Shown one piece after another: positions 27,540 to 39,761 of a stretch of DNA of 64,000 nt. Origin of the DNA: Tillus elongatus. Lineage: Eukaryota > Arthropoda > Insecta > Coleoptera > Cleridae. Every line of letters starts with the position of its first letter. Positions within the stretch are counted from its first letter, which is position 1. The notes beneath the pieces were generated by a model, which saw only the letters and a program-made list of their open reading frames with translations, searched no databases and was not told the DNA's origin. The stretch covers positions 151,742,047 to 151,806,046 of the forward strand of contig OZ023265.1 in NCBI GenBank assembly GCA_964006375.1. Reading direction: 5' to 3'. Made by a program: the position numbers and the translations under genes.

Positions 27540-27568
27540 TTTTACGTCATATTATTTGAGTGTTTGTG

Positions 27569-28157
27569 TTATTTTTTTGATGTGGTGGTTATAGGTGAAT
27601 ATTTTGTGTTTGTTTCTGGTGTTTTGTTTTCGGTTTTGTTGATTTGTTTGTTTTTGATTTGCTTTATTAGCTTTTCTATTGTTTTCTTGTTGTATCCATT
27701 TCTTTCTGCTATTTGTATTATGATGTTGTACTGCTTTTCTCGTTCGTCGTTATGGAGTGGTACATTTAGCATTCTGTTTATTAAGTATCTGTATGCGGCC
27801 ATTTTGTGTATGTGTGGGTGTAGTGAGTGTTTAGGTATAGTGATGTCTGTTTGTGTGGGTTTTCTGTATATTTTTATATTCAATATGGTTTTCCGTTCTG
27901 ACTAGTGTTAAGTCTAGGAAGTTTATGGTGTTGTTTGATTCTTTTTCTGTTATAAATTTTATGTTTTTGTTAATTTGTTTTATTTTTTCGAAGATATTGT
28001 CTATGTTGGTTTTTTGATTGTCGTATATTATTAATATATCATCGACGTATCTTATCCATTTGATGTTTGGGTCTATCTCTTTTATGATGGTGTTGATTTT
28101 ATCTTCTAACTGTTGTATGTATATTTCTGCCATGATGGTTGATAGTGGAGATCCCAT
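27569..28157 (-). pseudogene. PLE reverse transcriptase, truncated
   Basis: Two overlapping minus-strand frames: GSPLSTIMAEIYIQQLEDKI, then IKWIRYVDDILIIYDNQ with the YVDD active site, NTINFLDLTLVR (a PLE thumb signature), and, after a frameshift near 27860, NIKIYRKPTQTDITIPKHS and HKMAAYRYLINRM. Everything N-terminal of GSPLS is missing at the TA junction. Strongly A/N/K-biased codon use matches an AT-rich element. Confidence 0.85.

Positions 28158-28159
<2 letters not shown>

Positions 28160-28235
<76 letters not shown>
28160..28235. repeat. (TA)n microsatellite at PLE 5' truncation
   Basis: About 38 TA units, starting within the codons just upstream of GSPLS of the PLE reverse transcriptase. 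Confidence 0.95.
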
Positions 28236-28241
<6 letters not shown>

Positions 28242-28290
28242 GTCGCGTTCCCCTCATTAGATCATTTTTTCAACGAAAATTTACTAAAAG
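28236..28290 (+). mobile_element. REP1 3' end fragment
   Basis: AAAAGTCGCG, CTCATTAG and AAATTTACTAAAA match the last 50 bases of REP1, directly after a TA tract as in complete copies. This suggests that the PLE sits inside a REP1 TA tract. Confidence 0.55.
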
Positions 28291-29035
28291 GAAAAGCATT
28301 ACTCTTCTTTTTTTACCGCCATTAATATTATATTACGAGAAACGATAAGCAATATAGCTTGTCCCAATTAACTTAATAACTTTTGTTCGTATCCATAAAA
28401 CGCTGTATTTTGTGTACTTAATTTATGCACGCTACTGTAATGTAGTCATTACTCTCTTGTCATTTAGGTATTGATCGTCAAAACATGGACTTTGTGTGCT
28501 CTAATTAAACCAGGGACCAAAATATTAGGTGAAAGAAAAGTTCTTTATACCTACTATCTGCTATTCACCTTTTGAGAGCAGGAATTCGATAATTATATTT
28601 CTAAGATATATGTCGCTAATGGCTTCTACGTCGATACAGAAATAACTCAGGAAGCAACATAATACAAGTGAAAATAAATACAGAACTCCTAGTAGTGCTA
28701 CGCCTTTTAAACGTTAATCAGAAATGTATAAATATATCAACAAAAATAGATAACAACTTCATAGAATTCTGAGGGATAGTTTCTACTACACTCTTCAAGC
28801 GATTTACATATACACTGTAATCAACTGAAAATGTGGTCTGCAGCAAAATTAGGTCTTATTCGCATACCCATCTTTTAAAATACTGATCTTGGAAGTATGA
28901 ACATGATAAATGTGCAAATATAATAATCAAACAGACATTTGTAATTAGTTTTTAGCTGATCCTCTGTCTCTACACCTTTGCAAACCTCTTGATATTATCC
29001 GTGGGCCAGTAGGTTTGTCTGAAGCCATCCTGGAG
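28291..29035. other. Unassigned sequence
   Basis: AT-rich, no coding potential or known repeat. Confidence 0.45.
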
Positions 29036-29320
29036 GGTCGCATCAAAGTAACTTTGTTATTTTTGAGATACGATTTTTTTTCCGGAAAAATCAATTATAA
29101 TTTTTTTTAGAAAAACTGGTGCGATCGGACTGGCTAACGAACTCATCCAAGCTATTAACAAAAGAAATGTACTTTCCGCTTTGTACATAGTAATATCTTT
29201 ACCAGGGCAACACGCACCAAATGTCATCAAAATAACTTTTGTTATTTTTTGAGATAAAATTTTTTTATCTTTTTTTTATACTGGTCCGACCGAGCTCGCT
29301 AACGAACTCGTCTTCGGTCT
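29036..29320 (+). mobile_element. Diverged REP1 body, partly duplicated
   Basis: Two diverged tandem copies of the body segment with GAGATA, GGCTAACGAACTC and CATCAAA landmarks. No ends and no TA tract. Confidence 0.5.
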
Positions 29321-29384
29321 TAAAAAAAATGAAGATACGTGAAAATAAAAAAGATATAAATAATTATGTAAAATTATTCATCCT

Positions 29385-29422
29385 CTGATGACGCTACCTT
29401 GGTTAGTGAAACGATTGTCAGG
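29385..29422 (+). ncRNA. Hammerhead ribozyme-like motif, solo
   Basis: CTGATGA, a stem II GCTACC-TTG-GTTAGT with one mismatch, GAAA, ACG-AT-TGT, C, AGG; CCT just upstream can pair with AGG. It belongs to the family of the 23167 motif. About 60 bases of PLE 3' tail follow (TGTTGTGG ... CCAATCTTCACTT) and no PLE coding region is attached. A solo PLE end. Confidence 0.6.
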
Positions 29423-29484
29423 TTTTTTAAAATGTGTTGTGGTGCGCATCACTGGTTCCAATCTTCACTTGGTGAATTATGTAT

Positions 29485-29859
29485 TTTTATATTAGCAATG
29501 TCACTGTAACACAAACTGAGTTCTTTTTAACTGACCCTTGCCCGATCCGGTTGTCAAAAACTGTTTGACTGGGTGAAAAGAAAATAATGTAATGAATTCA
29601 GTTCAAAAGTGTAGACTTATGTATTTCAGTAGCTGTTTGTCACCAGCTGTTTGCCTTTAAGAAGTTGTCTCAAACTTCATGTTTTCTATTCAAAACCAGG
29701 ATTCCAGAGCCCATTATCAAGAGCCAAATTCTCACAATCTCAAGCCTAAAACTCCATAATCCAACAGCTATAACTTAACTGAAAATCCACGTTTGAAAAA
29801 TGTAGAATTAAACATACAGAAGTTATATTTTAACTCAGACTCAATACACTACTACACGA
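29485..29859. other. Unassigned sequence
   Basis: No gene or repeat recognised up to the start of the SINE. Confidence 0.4.
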
Positions 29860-30228
29860 GGACCTCGGTGGTTCAGAGGTAAGAACGTGTGCCTTTGAAC
29901 CGAAGGGTACCGGGTTCGATCCCGGCGTACTCCTTTCACTTTTCCAGTACAAACTGTAAAATTAACATCAACCGAGGTTCTGGCATTGTATTTGAGCAAG
30001 TTGAATGTCTGCACGTTCCGCCCTTCGGAGGGGGCGTTAAGCCGTCGGTCCCGTGTCCATGCGATATTGGGCACGTTAAAGATCCCTACCCTCCTTACAG
30101 AAAGACAGGGGTTCGGCAAAATTTCCAGGATAGTGAGGTGAAACTGCTCCCTGGCGTCGGTGATTGGCCATAGTCGCGGAAATAGGCCGACGTTAAAGAA
30201 ACAAAACACACACACACACACACACTAC
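29860..30228 (+). mobile_element. tRNA-derived SINE, complete
   Basis: A tRNA-like head carries a polymerase III A box (TGGTTCAGAGG, about 29871-29881) and B box (GGTTCGATCCC, about 29912-29922) at tRNA spacing. A body of about 240 bp follows, with GTCGGTCCCGTGTCCATGCG and CACGTTAAAGATCCC landmarks, ending in an (AC)n tail near 30205-30226. The second copy at 49285-49540 shares the body and the AC tail. Both strands show long open frames only because the body is stop-poor. Transcription by RNA polymerase III from the internal boxes is expected from the family. Confidence 0.8.
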
Positions 30229-30644
30229 TCCACCAAAATAGTTACTTCAATTATTACGGGATCTGAAACAGCGGAGCTTGCATTTGTGAGCACATTATCG
30301 CTCCTGTGGGCGTCAGCTTAATCACATTGTTCTGTCTAACAGTCACCGGCCAACTGACGTTGGCTCAGAACGCACAGCCGATTGACTGGTTCATCGCCAA
30401 CTCTCTGCTGTGTTCACCAGCGTGCTTTTTGGTCTCCCTTTTAGCCGTAAAGCGCTTTTCGTATTGAAAAGAGCTCGCCTATAGCCCGTCTTCGCTCGGC
30501 TGTCTTCAAGCGTCCTTTAATCAGAAGCTATAAACAGTTGTTTATGAAAACATTACCAACGAACTTCGCTTTGTCGGCACTCCAATGACGATTCTCTGTC
30601 ATAAATCTTTCCTATTTAAATGGGTATTTTTTGTAATTTTTTAA
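30229..30644. other. Unassigned, moderately GC-rich sequence
   Basis: Less AT-rich than average and not repeated in the window. No frame or splice signal convinced me. It ends at the LINE 3' end near 30645. Confidence 0.4.
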
Positions 30645-32530
30645 TTTTTGTTTATTTGAACAACACACCACGAGGGCTTACAGCCTAAATACTATCGTAC
30701 CATGGGTGTCTACGAGGAGGAAAGAGGCAACTTGTTAATTCTGGACTTGAAGGTTCTGAGGAGAAGGAAAAACGTGCGCCGGCAAGGAATTCCGCAGCTT
30801 GGAAGTCCTCGGGCAAAAGAGCGGGCATGACAAGATGTTCTATGTCTGGTGACCTGGACAGTAAGAGTGTGCATTCGCTCTGTTCCCCTGGTAGATCTGT
30901 TGGGGGCAGCAGGTGGAGGAACTATGGAAGAAAGCTTCTCTGAGCACTGCCCGAGAGATGTAACCAACGGCATGTCGGTGGGCAAGGGATGTCAGCCTTT
31001 GGGTGAGGGTAGGGTCACGAATGAGACGTATAGCTCTCTTCTGAATGGAGTCCAGGATAGCGAGTGTAGAGCGGCAACAGCACCCCAGATGTGGGAGCAG
31101 TATTCGAGGTTTGGCCTTATTTGTGAAGTATATAAGGTATAGAGATTAGCTGGTGAAAAGTATTTGCGAGCCCGGAAGAGAAAACCTAATTTCTTAGCAG
31201 CCGCTTCTGCAATTGATGTGACATGTTGGTGCCAATTGAGATTTCGATCCACAGAAATGCAAACAAGTGAAAAGGACTTATTACTTTGAATAACTTGGTT
31301 GTTCATGGTGATGGTTCTAGGGCTGGTGTATGTTTCATAAGAAAGAAAGCAAGACAGATTTGGTGGCGTTGAATTGTACAAGATTTCTACTTCCTCAGTC
31401 TAATATTTGTTGGAGATCCTCGGAGACATAACCCTTCATGTGTCTGCGATCCTCATCTAGTTGGGCCAAAGAGACAGGCTTAGAATATTGTATATATGAG
31501 TGGAGGGTGCTGTGGTCCGCGTAACTGTGAACTGAGTTGGATGTGCTAGAGATGATGTCATTGATGTGGAGAAGAAACAAAGTAGGGGCTAAAGCTGAAC
31601 CTTGAGGAACTCCTGCATTAATTTCATATAGTTTAGAGGAATGGCGATCCACAACAACAGACATGCTCCGGTTGGAAAGGAAGTTTGCTGCCCAGGTACA
31701 GAGTTGTGGTGGTGGGCCATAGGCCGCAAGTTTATTAAGCGGCGCTGCGTGCCAGACCTGGTCGAAGGCTGTGGATGTGTCTAGAGAGACAATCTGGGAT
31801 TCACCGTGTAGTTCCATAGACTTGTTCCAAGAATGGGTGACAAAGGAAAGGAGGTTGGCGGTTGATCTGCGCTGATGGAATCCATACTGCCTGTCGTGGA
31901 TTAGACTGCGTTTTTCAAGAAATTTTAGTAATTCGGTGTTTATATACTTTTCCATCACTTTAGAGATGACTGAAAGGAGAGAAATAGGCTTGTAGTTGCT
32001 AGGAAGCGATTTGGATCCTTTCTTGTGGACGGGTTGTACTCGAGCAGTTTTTTTCTATTGTAAGATGTCTGAAACAGGCGAGTCAGGACAGGAGCAAGTT
32101 CTAGTGCGCATTTTTTGAGAATAATTGCTGGGATCTCGTCAAGGCCAGAGGCTTTCCTGGTATTAAGAGAAGAGAGCATCTTTCGTACCTTTTTAGTTTT
32201 GAAAATGATGTCCGTCATTTTATGCGCGACATTGGGGACTGTTGGTGGTGGGTTGAGAGTAGAATTGCCGGCGAACAACGAGGCAAAAAGTTCAGCCTTG
32301 ACCAGGGCGGTAGAAACAATTTCATCCCCTGAGACAAGAGGTGGGAACGTGCTCTTGCAGAAATTATTTCCAATAGATTTAGCAAAAGTCCAGAAGGGTT
32401 TGCCGCCCTTGAAGCTTAGGAGGACTTTTTGATGTGGTTATTAAACGAGTTTTTTTGCCTTAGAAAGAATGCGGACACAGCGGTTTCTTGCGTCGTTGAA
32501 TGACACCTTTAGCGAGAAATCAGTGCGTTG
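30645..32530 (-). pseudogene. LINE family L1a (copy 2), RT region
   Basis: Minus strand, 5' to 3': the end of the inter-domain region (FNDARNRCVRIL), then TRKASGLDEIPAIIL, then EKYINTELLKFLEKRSLIHDRQYGFH, DTSTAFDQVWH (RT motif A), GVPQGSALAPTLF, and SYADHSTLHS, where the YADD aspartate is changed to H. A separate frame after 31390 carries the C-terminal region (SIAEAAAKKLGFLFRARKYF), then RTSCHARSFARGLPSCG. The 3' end is AT-rich, near 30645. It fills in the RT fingers missing in copy 1. The YADH change and frameshifts make it inactive. Confidence 0.85.
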
Positions 32531-33784
32531 TTTACCCTGCAGCGAATTTTCATAAATACTACACATCGTATTTAAACCACAATATTTTGCACATTTCAAA
32601 TCTAAAATAACAAAGATAAGTAGAATTTAAAAGGATATCCCAACAGTTGGGAATGCATATACCTGGTGTCCTAAAAAGTCGAGCGTAACAACTTATACTG
32701 TTTTACGCTTTGCAGCGCTACAACTTCCAACTGTAATGATGTTATTTTAGTGGGATATTTTCTTCTGAAGAACAGCTATAATTTAGTTTTTTTTGTTGTG
32801 CATAGATATGTATATATCCATTATCGCGCTTAAGTGTAAATTGTCCTTTTTTTGTTGTTGTTGTTAAAGTAAAGATCATGTATTCACACTTGTAACTTCA
32901 CACCTGTTGATTTTGTGGTAGTACTATACATTTATTGGTATTCATTCAATACATATACTTATTACAACAAAATCAACACAGTGTACATTCCTTTATTCAC
33001 ATTAAAATTGCTTAGAGTACTACGAGGTTTTTACTAGGGAGCTTTTTTCCTCTTCTTAAGCAATACCGTATACCGATAAAATATCGCCTTATCATTTAAG
33101 GTGTCCTAAAATTTGAATGCATCCTGGGTGACAGTCCTGACTATAACAAACGAAAAATCTGAGCCAGGGTGTGGGGCAAGATGCCGTTTTTAAAAGTTCA
33201 TAGTTTTGTAAAAGTCACAGTTCTTGCTAGAACAACTAAATTCAATTTTGCTTAATGGAAAGTTTCCAGGCTTTATAGATATTAATATACCCCCGTATAT
33301 GTAAAATTTTATTGTACAAAACCCATATTATAACATCTGAAAATATGGCTTTCGGTGAAATATTGAAAAGCATTGTTGTAGATTTTGGTTAAAGGCATGT
33401 CGTTGATTGATTTTACGTCACTTGTTATTTTAGGGATTATACTTTTGACAGGAAAACTAATACCAGCCATAAAATAAATTGGCATCTTGTTCTCATTTCC
33501 CACTACTGCATTAATGTGATTGACTGCCTCTTGAAATATGTCGACGTGGATTAAAATCGATTTGAGTCAGTAATTATTATAAAATCATAATTTTGAATAG
33601 TCGGTTCTTGTTCAAATGTTCATTTATAAAAACATTAATTATGGAAAGTCTGGTTATTAGGATCAGAATTCTTAGCAATAGACACTTATTGTCTGTTGTC
33701 GAGACCGTCATCAAGCTCCAAAAACAATACTCTAAGTTCAATAACGTAGAAAATTGTATCTTCAAAATTATATATTTAAAAACT
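32531..33784. other. Unassigned AT-rich sequence
   Basis: About 1.25 kb with no gene or window-specific repeat. Short frames at 33309-33829 on both strands have no recognisable motif. Confidence 0.45.
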
Positions 33785-36195
33785 ATCTTACCGTGGGTGT
33801 CGACAAGGAGGAAAGAGGCAACTTGTTAATTCTGGACTTGAAGATTTGGAGGTTCGGAGGAGATGGAAAAACATGTGCCGTCAAGGAATTCAACAACTTG
33901 GAAGTCCTCGGGAAAAAAGAGCGGGCATAACAAGATGTTCTATGTCTGGTGACCTGGACAGTAAAAGGGTGCATTCTCTATGTTCCCCTGGTAGATCTGT
34001 TGGGAACAGCAGGTGGAGGAACTATGGAAGGAAGCTCCTCCGAGAGAGAAAGAGAGGTCACCAACGGCACGTCGGTGGGCAAAGGATGGCAGCCTTGGTT
34101 GAGGGTAGGGTCACCGATGAGACGTATAGCTCTTTTCTGAATAGAGTCCAGGATAGCGAACGTAGAAGCGGCAGCGGCACCCCAGATGTGGGAGCAGTAT
34201 TCGAGGGTTGGTCTTATTTGTGAAGTATATAAGGTATAGAGATTAGCTGGTGAAAAGTATTTGCGAGCCCGGAAGAGGAAACATAATTCCTTAGCGGCCG
34301 CTTCTGCAATTGATGTGACATGTTGGTGCGAATTGAGATTTCGATCCACAGAAATGCCAACAAGTGAAAAGGACTCATTACTTTGAATAACTTGGTTGTT
34401 CATTGTGATGGGTCTAGGGCTGGTGTATCTCTTATGAGATAGAAGGCAAGACTGAGGTGTTCATATACTTTTCCATCACTTTAGACACGACTGAAAGGAG
34501 AGAAATAGGCCTGTAGTTGCTAGGAAGCGCTTTGGATCTTTTCTTGTGGACGGGTTGTACTCGAGGCGTTTTCCAGTTACTAGGGAATATGCCTCTATTG
34601 TAAGATGTCTGAAGCAGACGAGTCAGGACAAGAGCAAGTTCTGGTGCGCATTTTTTGAGAACAATTGCTGGGATTTCATCAAGGCCATAGGCTTTTCTGG
34701 TATTAGAGGATCTTTCGTACCCTTTTAGTTTTGAAAATGATATCCGTCATTTTATGCGCGACATTGGGGATTGTTGGTGGTTGAACATTTGGAGGTGGGT
34801 TGAGTGTACATATGTCGGCGAAGTTCAGCCTTGCCCAGGGCGGTAGAAATAATTTCTTCCTCTGAAACAAGGGGTAGGAACGTGCTCCTGCAGAAATTAT
34901 TCCCATTAGATTTAGCAAGTGTCCAGAAGGGTTTGCCGCCGTTGGAGGTTGAAATGGCTTTGTTTTTGATGTGGTTATTAACCGAGTTTTTTGCCTCAGA
35001 AAGAATGCGGACATAGCGGTTTCTTCCGTCGTTAAATGCTTGACGGTTTCCGGGGGTTTCTGGGATTGTGTAGAAGCGTTTTGTGAGCTTTGACCTTTTC
35101 AAGTCTGGCCTTGTCACAGGATTTAGAGAACCAGGGCTTTTGAGTGGCTGAAGAGGTTTTCTGTGTACGTGGAATAAATAATTCCATGCCAGATTGGATA
35201 ATGTCGGTGACGCTTTGTGAGATATCGGAGGGGTCAGGATGAGAGAAGCAGACAGACGCCCATGAAAATGGGGAAAAGTAATCCTGCATGTCTTCCCAGT
35301 TCGCGGAGTTGTAGTGCCAAACGATACGAGAGTGTGATGATTGTGTGACCTCGGGTTGCATTGCGCAGGAAGCGGTGACCATGCCGTGGTCTGAGCGACC
35401 AAGGGTGGCGGTGACTGATGTTGTTTTTGATGTGGTTATTAAACGAGTTTTTTGCCTCAGAAAGAATGCGGACATAGCGGTTTCTTGCGTCGTAAAATGG
35501 TTGACGGTTTTCTTGAATGGGATTGTGTAGAAGCGTGTTGTGAGCTTTGACCTTTTCAAGTCTGGCCTTGTCACAGGATTTAGAGAACCAGGGCTTTTGA
35601 GTGGCTGAAGAGGTTTTCTGTGTACGTGGAATAAATAATTCCATGCCAGCTTGGATAATTTCGATGACGCTTTGTGAGATATCGGAGGGGTCAGGATGAG
35701 AGAAGCGGACAGACGACTATGGAAATGAGGAAAAATAATCCCGCATGTCTTCCCAGTTTGCGGAGTTGTCGTGCCAAACGATACGTGGGTGCGATGATTG
35801 TGTGACCTCGGGTTGCATTGCGCAGGAAGCAGTGACCATGCCGTGGTCTGTGCGACCAAGGGGGGCGGTGACTGATGTCTTATAGCATTCAGGTTTTGTA
35901 GTAAGAAGGAGATTCAAGGAATTTCAGCTGTGTGTTGGGATGCGAGGAAAGTAAGTAGGTTGCTGAACCATATTGGCTAAAGAATTGCTGACTGCAAAGG
36001 CGTCCGCTGCTCTCCCCTGTGGATCAGTTTTTGAAGATCGTAGTCGTTCCTTATTATGGACATTGAAGTCTCCAAGAATAGTGACCTCGGAGGAAGGATA
36101 TCCAGAAATCAGATGGTCGGTTTTTTCAGAAAGGTAGTCGCAGAGCTGGACAAAGTTGTTGTCAGAAGGTGACTGGTAAATGCAACAGAGTTAAC
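33785..36195 (-). pseudogene. LINE family L1a (copy 3): endonuclease to 3' end, rearranged
   Basis: Minus strand. From about 36190 to 35890 an apurinic-type endonuclease is readable: SPSDNNFVQLCDYLSEKTDH, then ILGDFNVHN (GDFN catalytic block) and a SLANMVQQPTYFPRIPTHS segment. The linker (TSVTAPLGRTDHGMVTASC onward) follows, with the TDH block completing the endonuclease. A 461-bp linker segment is tandemly duplicated (34961-35421 and from 35422). Near 34443-34450 about 570 bp that in copy 2 encodes the RT catalytic core are deleted, so the sequence jumps from YMEKVMK-type residues to CLLSHKR-type residues. The C-terminal region is intact to 33785. Dead, but informative for the family structure. 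Confidence 0.85.
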
Positions 36196-37035
36196 AATTT
36201 AACATCTCACATTTTACTTAAAACAAAATTGCTACAGCACTTCTTATATACAAAAACAAGTTAAAATATTTTTTTAATCACAATTATTAAAATATTTGTT
36301 ACCTTTAACAAAAGTTTGGATTTGGAAACTTCAGGGTAATTTTTTTTCTTTTTAGAAAAACACCTACTATGTTTTTTTTATTTTTCTTCGCTTACGTCTG
36401 GGATTATAGGTGGCTTTTCGGCCATAAGTAAACCATGCGGTATTCTATTACACAAGATCAAATTGATTTAAAGGAGATAAAACTAATAAAGGTGAAGCTG
36501 TATGTAAATGTATGTATCCTATATGCATGACCTTAGCAAGGCTTTCCAAGGGGTATACCTTGCGTACAGGCAGTTGCCAAAGTGGTTTGTAACATAGTTT
36601 GGGTCTGGAAAAGGGGAGAACACACAGCTTTTGTGATGTGCAAGGAAGGATCAGGACTTTTTTCTGGGCTGGGCACAAGGTGTGGTCAAAACTCTACAGC
36701 ACACAAAAACAAAATAGTACTTAAAATTGAATCATAACTTCCACATAGCTGTGATAATTTATTCTCTTCAGAAAGACACTCTCATGGAATGAACTTATGG
36801 ACTATGACTTGACCACATTATGGGTGGTCCATAAACATGCCTCCCTTAAATCCGCCATTGGTGATATGCGACCATTTCAAGTCTTTTGACTGCATTTCTC
36901 ATGCCATTTATAGGCACGCTCTGGCACTGTGGCGTCAAAGGTGTGCAATTAAAACTGTGAGCGTGCTTTGACATTATTTCATATTTGCAGGGTAGACAGC
37001 AGTATGTGTTTGTGATATCGTGTCTTCATTTCGTA
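36196..37035. other. Unassigned sequence
   Basis: No recognisable gene. A 76-codon minus-strand frame (36448-36678) shows no family motif. Confidence 0.4.
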
Positions 37036-37740
37036 CCATTAAGCATGGAATGCCCCAATTCTCCGTACAGGGTCCGTTCATTTTTGTTGTCTTTATCAAT
37101 GACTTGCATTGATGTATACCGCCGAAAAAGTGTATCCTGTTTGCCGACGACACAATTTTGCTCGTCTGGACCCCCAGAGTACCGCGCTTTTTCAAACACA
37201 CAAGATGTTGAGAATCGCGAAGTTTCTTTGCTTACGGCAAACAAATTAAACGCAAACGAAGACAAAGCTAAGCGTATAGTTATCTCTACTATGATTTTTT
37301 TTGTGGAAGTGTCGGCCAAGTTCTTGTGTTGTTTAGGTGTATATTAGGCGATGGTCTGAACTGTTTGGCTCATGTTCTATCGTCTGCGAAGAGACGTCTA
37401 TCAGGTGTTATCTTTTCATTTCGTCCACTAAAATGGCAGATTCATGGTGAGATGCTCCTGCAGATATACCATGCTTTGTTTCACTCTCATCTGACATACA
37501 TTCTGTCGTGCTCATGGGTGGCTCTTCACGGGCTGAGAGGATATTTAGACTCCAAAATCATGCTGCAAGAATAGTTGTAGGGGCTAGTATCAGTGATCAT
37601 TGTCAACCTACATTTCAAGCATTTGATATGATGCCTCTTCCTTTACTTTATGTATTCTGTTCTATTCTCTTTCAGAAATCCGTAAAAACAAAAATAAATG
37701 TAAAACTCACTCTGCCTTATATTCTTATAACGTAAATGGT
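37036..37740 (+). pseudogene. Decayed LINE with FADD-type RT
   Basis: Plus strand in several frames: a FVVFINDL-like segment, CILFADDTILL (RT active site, about 37135-37167), LTANKLNANEDKAKRIV (the N-LN-KT block after it), KFLCCLGVY, LSSAKRRLSGVIF, IYHALFHSHLTYILSC, then RIFRLQNHAARIVVGASI. Order and spacing match the RT palm, thumb and C-terminal region of a non-LTR element. The FADDT form separates it from family L1a. Multiple frameshifts; no ends seen. Confidence 0.7.
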
Positions 37741-38211
37741 GCATATTTATTGAGACCTGCTAGATATTGACCTACAAAATCATTAAAATTTTAATTGTTT
37801 AATTTTAATATAAAGTAGTCTGTATAGTTTTTGTCTACTTACTTAGGTTATTATTTGTCGTTGGCCTTACTTAGTGAAATCGCTCCATATTAAACACCGA
37901 TGCATAGCGTTCGTCTTTGGCTTTACAAGTGTTGGTTTTCTTCCATTTAACCGTAAAACGAGTAAACCGGTTACAGAGAAAAAAATCACTTGTGAAGCCA
38001 GAGAAAAAGTCTATACATATGTATTTAGTACTACTCACTTAACTAGGCTACCAGTAACTGGCTTTAAAAATTCGGTTAAACATTTACTGCCTAAAGATTA
38101 GTTTATTCAGCGGCAGATTACGTTACTTGCAATCAGTCACAGTTTTATGTTGACCGCGACATGTAAGTCCTCGTGCGTTGCTGACCTTTGTCAATACTTA
38201 ACTAACGGTGA
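37741..38211. other. Unassigned sequence
   Basis: No gene. Part of 37960-38020 (AAGCCAGAGAAAAAGT) resembles 11207-11230 (GAGGCCAGAGAAAAAGT), hinting at another low-copy repeat. Confidence 0.35.
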
Positions 38212-38346
38212 TTTTTAGTGAATTTCCTTTAAAAAAAATTCACTAATGAGGAGATCCCGACTTTTGAATTTTGAAAATATTTCTTCAAATGAGCGCTAAT
38301 TAGGCCCCCCAGAACACATATCCTGGGTCAATTTTAATTTTTATAT

Positions 38347-38436
<90 letters not shown>

Positions 38437-39420
38437 ATGTATGTATCACACCGATAACTCAAAAAATAATGGGCCGATTTTGATTAAATTTGATAAATCC
38501 CTTCCTTTTGCAAATGGCTTGGATAAGTTCGTTAGCCAGTAAATTCGGCCCAGGTTTTCCCGTAAATTTTGGTGTTTTCTTTCGAAAAAAATTTATATCT
38601 CCCGAATTAACAAAGTAAGGGCACCTAAATTTGGAGCAGCGGTTTATATCATCATACCAAAATTTAGCTCTGTAGGTCGAAACATAAAAAAGTTATAGGC
38701 ATTTAAATAAAAATAAATTGGGGTTTGCCTCAAAACGTCAAAGTTGCGTTTTAAAACCTCAAAATTGGCAACATTTAGGCAAAGAACCTGAATCTAATTC
38801 GGGCTATGGAAAGAAAATGTCTCAAGAATAATGTTTTACAAAACCTGAAGCCTTAGTTTCAACCGTCATTGTCCTTCATTTTACTAAAATATTTCCAGAA
38901 AATTCATTCAATAGACCCTTTCTCTGATGTTTGGCAGTAGCCTTAGCTATAGAGTTTATCGTTTAATGGTATTAAATTTTTGTCGAATTTTCGTAAAAAA
39001 TCAATAGAGCTCACTATATCCGTTATTATACAAGATATGAAAAAAAATTGTATACATTAATTATAGGGTGTCTTGAGCTACATCTTAAAAAAATTATTTC
39101 TACAATCACAGGGTGGCCCATAAGTGGTTGCTGATACAAAATCTCTTTTTTTTTAATCAAACACGCCTTATGTTATTGCATTTTTGCATTTTCCATCGAA
39201 ATATAATGCATGTTTGTAAGAAAAGAAATTCTGGACGCAGCAAGTGCGTTATGGTAGCGAATTTTAATCAAATGCTTCATATTTGAATAGCCTATAAGGT
39301 TTACCAAGAAACGAGTTTTTTGGGGAACACTTTAAGTTTACTTTCGGAAATTTTTGTACATTTTCAAACAATAAAGTTATTTTGATGAAACATAGCACAT
39401 TGTTTTTACTATATTTATTT
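38212..39420 (-). mobile_element. REP1, 5'-truncated copy
   Basis: 3' hairpin at 38212-38250, TA tract 38350-38428, full body, then the inner inverted repeat at 39231-39275. It stops inside the 320-bp segment at about 39420, so the outer 5' end is missing. Confidence 0.8.
38350..38428. repeat. (TA)n tract inside REP1
   Basis: About 40 TA units at the fixed site, followed by GTATGTATATGTATG. Confidence 0.95.
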
Positions 39421-39540
39421 ATATCACCTTCTCCTAATAAATGTATAACTAGTTGCATACGATATTTTAATATATGTATCGATATTTCAAATTTCCCGGC
39501 TTTCTGACTCCCACAACTCAAAGGGTATTAGTGAATTCTC

Positions 39541-39666
39541 TATTTTTTAGTGAAAAAAATCACTAATGAGGAGATCGTGATTTTTGAATTTTGAAAAAAT
39601 TCCTACAAATGAGCACTAACTAGGCCCCCGAAAACACATATCCGAGGTCAGTTTCAATTTTTATAT

Positions 39667-39761
<95 letters not shown>

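Larger units (their letters stand above)
26842..28159 (-). mobile_element. 5'-truncated Penelope-like element between two TA tracts
   Basis: On the minus strand the order is: RT C-terminal part, linker, GIY-YIG endonuclease, hammerhead ribozyme, then a 3' untranslated end at 26842. The 5' end is cut off at GSPLS (RT motif) exactly where the TA tract at 28160-28235 starts, and the 3' end meets the TA tract at 26779-26841. It differs from the PLE at 20795-23270 in sequence and ribozyme, so at least two PLE lineages are present. Clean TA on both sides suggests insertion into a TA microsatellite. Confidence 0.85.

Noticed and set aside
27474..27905. 143-codon plus-strand frame resembling a membrane protein (F/V/Y-rich)
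   Set aside because: It is the antisense shadow of the A/N/K-rich PLE reverse transcriptase and endonuclease.
29860..29935. A functional tRNA gene
   Set aside because: A and B boxes are present, but I could not form a proper acceptor stem and anticodon arm, and the unit continues into a SINE body.
29841..30221. 126-codon minus-strand frame over the SINE
   Set aside because: The SINE body is stop-poor in several frames. Polymerase III boxes and a second copy at 49285 show that it is a SINE.
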